Assembly (NCBI GenBank): GCA_026398275.1
Contig: JAPLTF010000061.1
Span: 1 to 64,000, forward strand
Direction: 5' to 3'
Origin: Verrucomicrobiota bacterium
GTDB taxonomy: Bacteria; Verrucomicrobiota; Verrucomicrobiia; Chthoniobacterales; Terrimicrobiaceae
Length of the DNA stretch: 64,000 nucleotides
This document shows positions 62,404 to 64,000 of the stretch, in pieces. The translations under genes were made by a program, and so were the position numbers. How positions within the stretch are numbered: position 1 is the stretch's first letter; each line of letters starts with the position of its first letter. The notes below the pieces were generated by a model. That model saw nothing but the letters and a program-made list of their open reading frames with translations, was not told where the DNA came from and ran no database searches.

Positions 62404-63345
62404 ATGAATATTCTGGTGACCGGCGGTGCCGGCTTTATCGGCTCCCATATCTGCCGCCGGCTGTTGTCCGAGGGGCATGCGGTCACGAGCATCGATGATT
62501 TCAATGACTATTACGATCCGGCCATCAAGCGCGCGAACGTGGCGGCGATGGGCGGGGCGGCGAAAGTGGTCGAGGGGGATATCCGGGATCGCGGGCGGAT
62601 TCAGGAGCTGTTTGCGGAGGGAAAATTCGAAACCGTCATCCATGTCGCGGCGCGCGCGGGCGTCCGTCCTTCGGTGAAGGATCCCCAGCTCTACATCGAC
62701 ACGAACATCACCGGAACCCACCACCTGCTCGAGGCTTCGCACCAGAACGCGGTGGGGAGATTTATTTTTGCGTCCAGCTCGTCGGTCTACGGGCTCGCGA
62801 AGACGGTTCCGTTTTCCGAGGACCTCGCCCTTCCGCAGACACTCAGCCCGTATGCGGCCACGAAACTGGCCGGCGAGCATCTCTGCGGGAATTACTCGCA
62901 CCTCTTCGGTTTGCGCACCGTGTGTCTCCGGTTCTTCACGGTTTACGGGCCCGGGCAGCGCCCGGATTTGGCGATCCATAAATTTACCGACGCCATCCAC
63001 AAAGGGCTTTCGATCCCCCAATACGGCGATGGATCGACGCGCCGCGACTACACCTACATCGACGATATCGTGCAGGGGGTCATGGGGGCACTGCAATACA
63101 ACGGGCCGCTTTTTGACATCTTCAACCTTGGGGAAAACCAGACGATCACGCTCACTGAACTCATCAGGGAGATTGAGAAGGGCCTTGGCAAAAAGGCCGT
63201 GATCGAGCGGATGCCCGAGCAGCAGGGCGACATGCCGCTGACCTCCGCCGATATCACAAAGGCCCGCGCGTTGCTCGGCTACAACCCGCAGACGAAAATC
63301 GCCGACGGCATCCCGAAATTCATTTCCTGGTATTTGAACCGATGA
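62404..63345 (+). CDS. NAD-dependent nucleotide-sugar epimerase (UDP-glucuronate 4-epimerase/GalE-like)
   Basis: 313 residues of the extended SDR fold. NAD loop GGAGFIGS near residue 7; catalytic Ser/Tyr/Lys in FASSSSVYG and SPYAATK; substrate region RFFTVYGPGQRPDLAIHKFT and RDYTYIDDIV. The AIKRANVAAM and VRPSVKDPQLYIDTNITGT pattern favours UDP-glucuronate 4-epimerases over GalE, but this is not decisive. It supplies sugar nucleotides for LPS or exopolysaccharide. It overlaps the M20 peptidase gene by four bases. Confidence 0.88.
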   Translation: MNILVTGGAGFIGSHICRRLLSEGHAVTSIDDFNDYYDPAIKRANVAAMGGAAKVVEGDIRDRGRIQELFAEGKFETVIHVAARAGVRPSVKDPQLYIDTNITGTHHLLEASHQNAVGRFIFASSSSVYGLAKTVPFSEDLALPQTLSPYAATKLAGEHLCGNYSHLFGLRTVCLRFFTVYGPGQRPDLAIHKFTDAIHKGLSIPQYGDGSTRRDYTYIDDIVQGVMGALQYNGPLFDIFNLGENQTITLTELIREIEKGLGKKAVIERMPEQQGDMPLTSADITKARALLGYNPQTKIADGIPKFISWYLNR

Positions 63346-64000
63346 CCGCCTCCGACATCGCGCGCGAACTCGTCAGGATCCCGAGCGTCAACCCGGACGG
63401 TGATCCGGGGACGCCGCTGACCGGCGAGGCGGCCTGCGCGGAATGGCTGGCGGAATTTTTGTCCGCCGCGGGAGCGGATTCTGAGCTTCGCGAAGTCCTG
63501 CCGGGGCGTCCGAATGTCGTGGCGAAGTTTCCATCCGACCGTGCCGGAAAGCCCCGAATTCTATTCGCCCCGCATACCGACACCGTCAGCGTCACGGGCA
63601 TGACGATCGAGCCGTTCTCGGGGGAGATTCGCGACGGCAGGCTGCTCGGGCGCGGCGCGACGGATACCAAGGGGCCGATGGCCTCGATGCTCTGGGCGTT
63701 GAAGGAGGCCTCGCCGCTGATCCCCGCCCTGCCGTATGAACTCTGGTTCGCGGGGCTGATGGGCGAAGAGGCCGGCCAGCACGGGGCCAAGGCACTGGCC
63801 GCGCAGGAGGAATTTGCATTTGTGATCGCCGGGGAGCCGACGGATTTGAATGTCGTCCATGCCCACAAAGGCTCCGCATGGCTCTCGCTCCACACGACCG
63901 GTGTGGCCGTCCATGCGTCGAAGCCGGATGCCGGAGTGAATGCGATCTACAAGATGTGCGATGCTTTGGATGTCATCCGGCGTGAGATCATCCCCATGTT
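63342..64000 (+). CDS. M20 family peptidase (ArgE/DapE/ACY1 type), cut by window end
   Basis: 219 codons are visible from ATG 63342, which overlaps the epimerase stop (ATGA). Translation gives MTASDIARELVRIPSVNPDG at the start, first metal ligand His in FAPHTDTVSVTG, bridging Asp in GRGATDTKGPMAS, catalytic Glu pair in GEEAGQHG and the ligand in IAGEPTDLNV, then the dimerisation domain start (AVHASKPDAGVNA). This matches the ArgE/DapE/ACY1 group of M20 zinc peptidases. The frame is open to the last base; the rest of the gene lies beyond the window. The substrate is open. Confidence 0.9.
   Translation, partial: MTASDIARELVRIPSVNPDGDPGTPLTGEAACAEWLAEFLSAAGADSELREVLPGRPNVVAKFPSDRAGKPRILFAPHTDTVSVTGMTIEPFSGEIRDGRLLGRGATDTKGPMASMLWALKEASPLIPALPYELWFAGLMGEEAGQHGAKALAAQEEFAFVIAGEPTDLNVVHAHKGSAWLSLHTTGVAVHASKPDAGVNAIYKMCDALDVIRREIIPM

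Overview
The window comes from a G+C-rich, LPS-bearing Gram-negative bacterium, most probably a member of the Verrucomicrobiota. This placement is an inference, not a search result. It rests on an LPS and outer-membrane assembly set (kdsA, lptC/A/B, bamA, skp, lpxD), an HPr kinase/EI/HPr set with no sugar permease, many secreted or multihaem proteins, and palindromic intergenic repeats, one of which encodes the peptide 'MGILPM' that I associate with verrucomicrobial genomes. Most of the window is ordinary chromosome with short operons, often with 4-bp ATGA overlaps. I see no CRISPR array, no rRNA and no complete insertion sequence.

Layout. 0-3.5 kb: the tail of a transposase, an Rpn/YhgA-type nuclease, tRNA-Glu with its own promoter and terminator, then a glutaredoxin, a small membrane protein, deoC and a lipoprotein. 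3.5-5.8 kb: a membrane-anchored octahaem cytochrome with HEAT-like and TPR tails. 5.8-6.7 kb: a gene graveyard (radC tail and frameshifted DNA methylase). 6.7-17.3 kb: aconitase, sugar-porter MFS, a tandem NDK-like protein, an aminotransferase, a PfkB kinase, an AbrB/PIN toxin-antitoxin pair and a peptide-type solute-binding protein. 17.5-28.3 kb: aroE, M42 peptidase, typA, MFS, ABC-F ATPase, a secreted cyclophilin, and a very small kinase-like protein overlapping a PP2C phosphatase.

28.5-40.2 kb: a five-gene operon with 4-bp overlaps (DUF2062, CruF-like membrane protein, 79-aa protein, LemA, DUF2207), a beta-helix/GH5 fusion, a MacAB-type ABC exporter, a FIST protein and a polyprenyl glycosylphosphotransferase. 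40.3-55.1 kb: aroD-trpD, rplM-rpsI, a GluR0-like ligand-gated K+ channel, bamA-skp-lpxD, DUF309, a CreB/CreC/CreD-like signalling operon that includes an unrecognised secreted protein, and an MFS transporter.

55.1-64 kb: one long minus-strand operon, kdsA-lptC-lptA-lptB-hprK-ptsH-ptsI, joins Kdo synthesis and LPS export to a regulatory phosphotransferase system. A second graveyard follows (metallo-beta-lactamase-fold tail and LysR fragment), then DUF4126, a nucleotide-sugar epimerase and the start of an M20 peptidase that runs off the window.

LPS is a recurring theme: kdsA, lptABC, lpxD, bamA/skp, a lipid-linked sugar transferase and a uronate-type epimerase supply envelope assembly. HPr kinase with HPr and EI could link that to carbon status. 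The most unusual items are the minimal kinase/phosphatase pair, the Cre-like operon with its unknown secreted member, the beta-helix/GH5 fusion, the ligand-gated channel, the tandem NDK protein with one dead site, and a set of palindromic repeats, one of which has entered a coding sequence.
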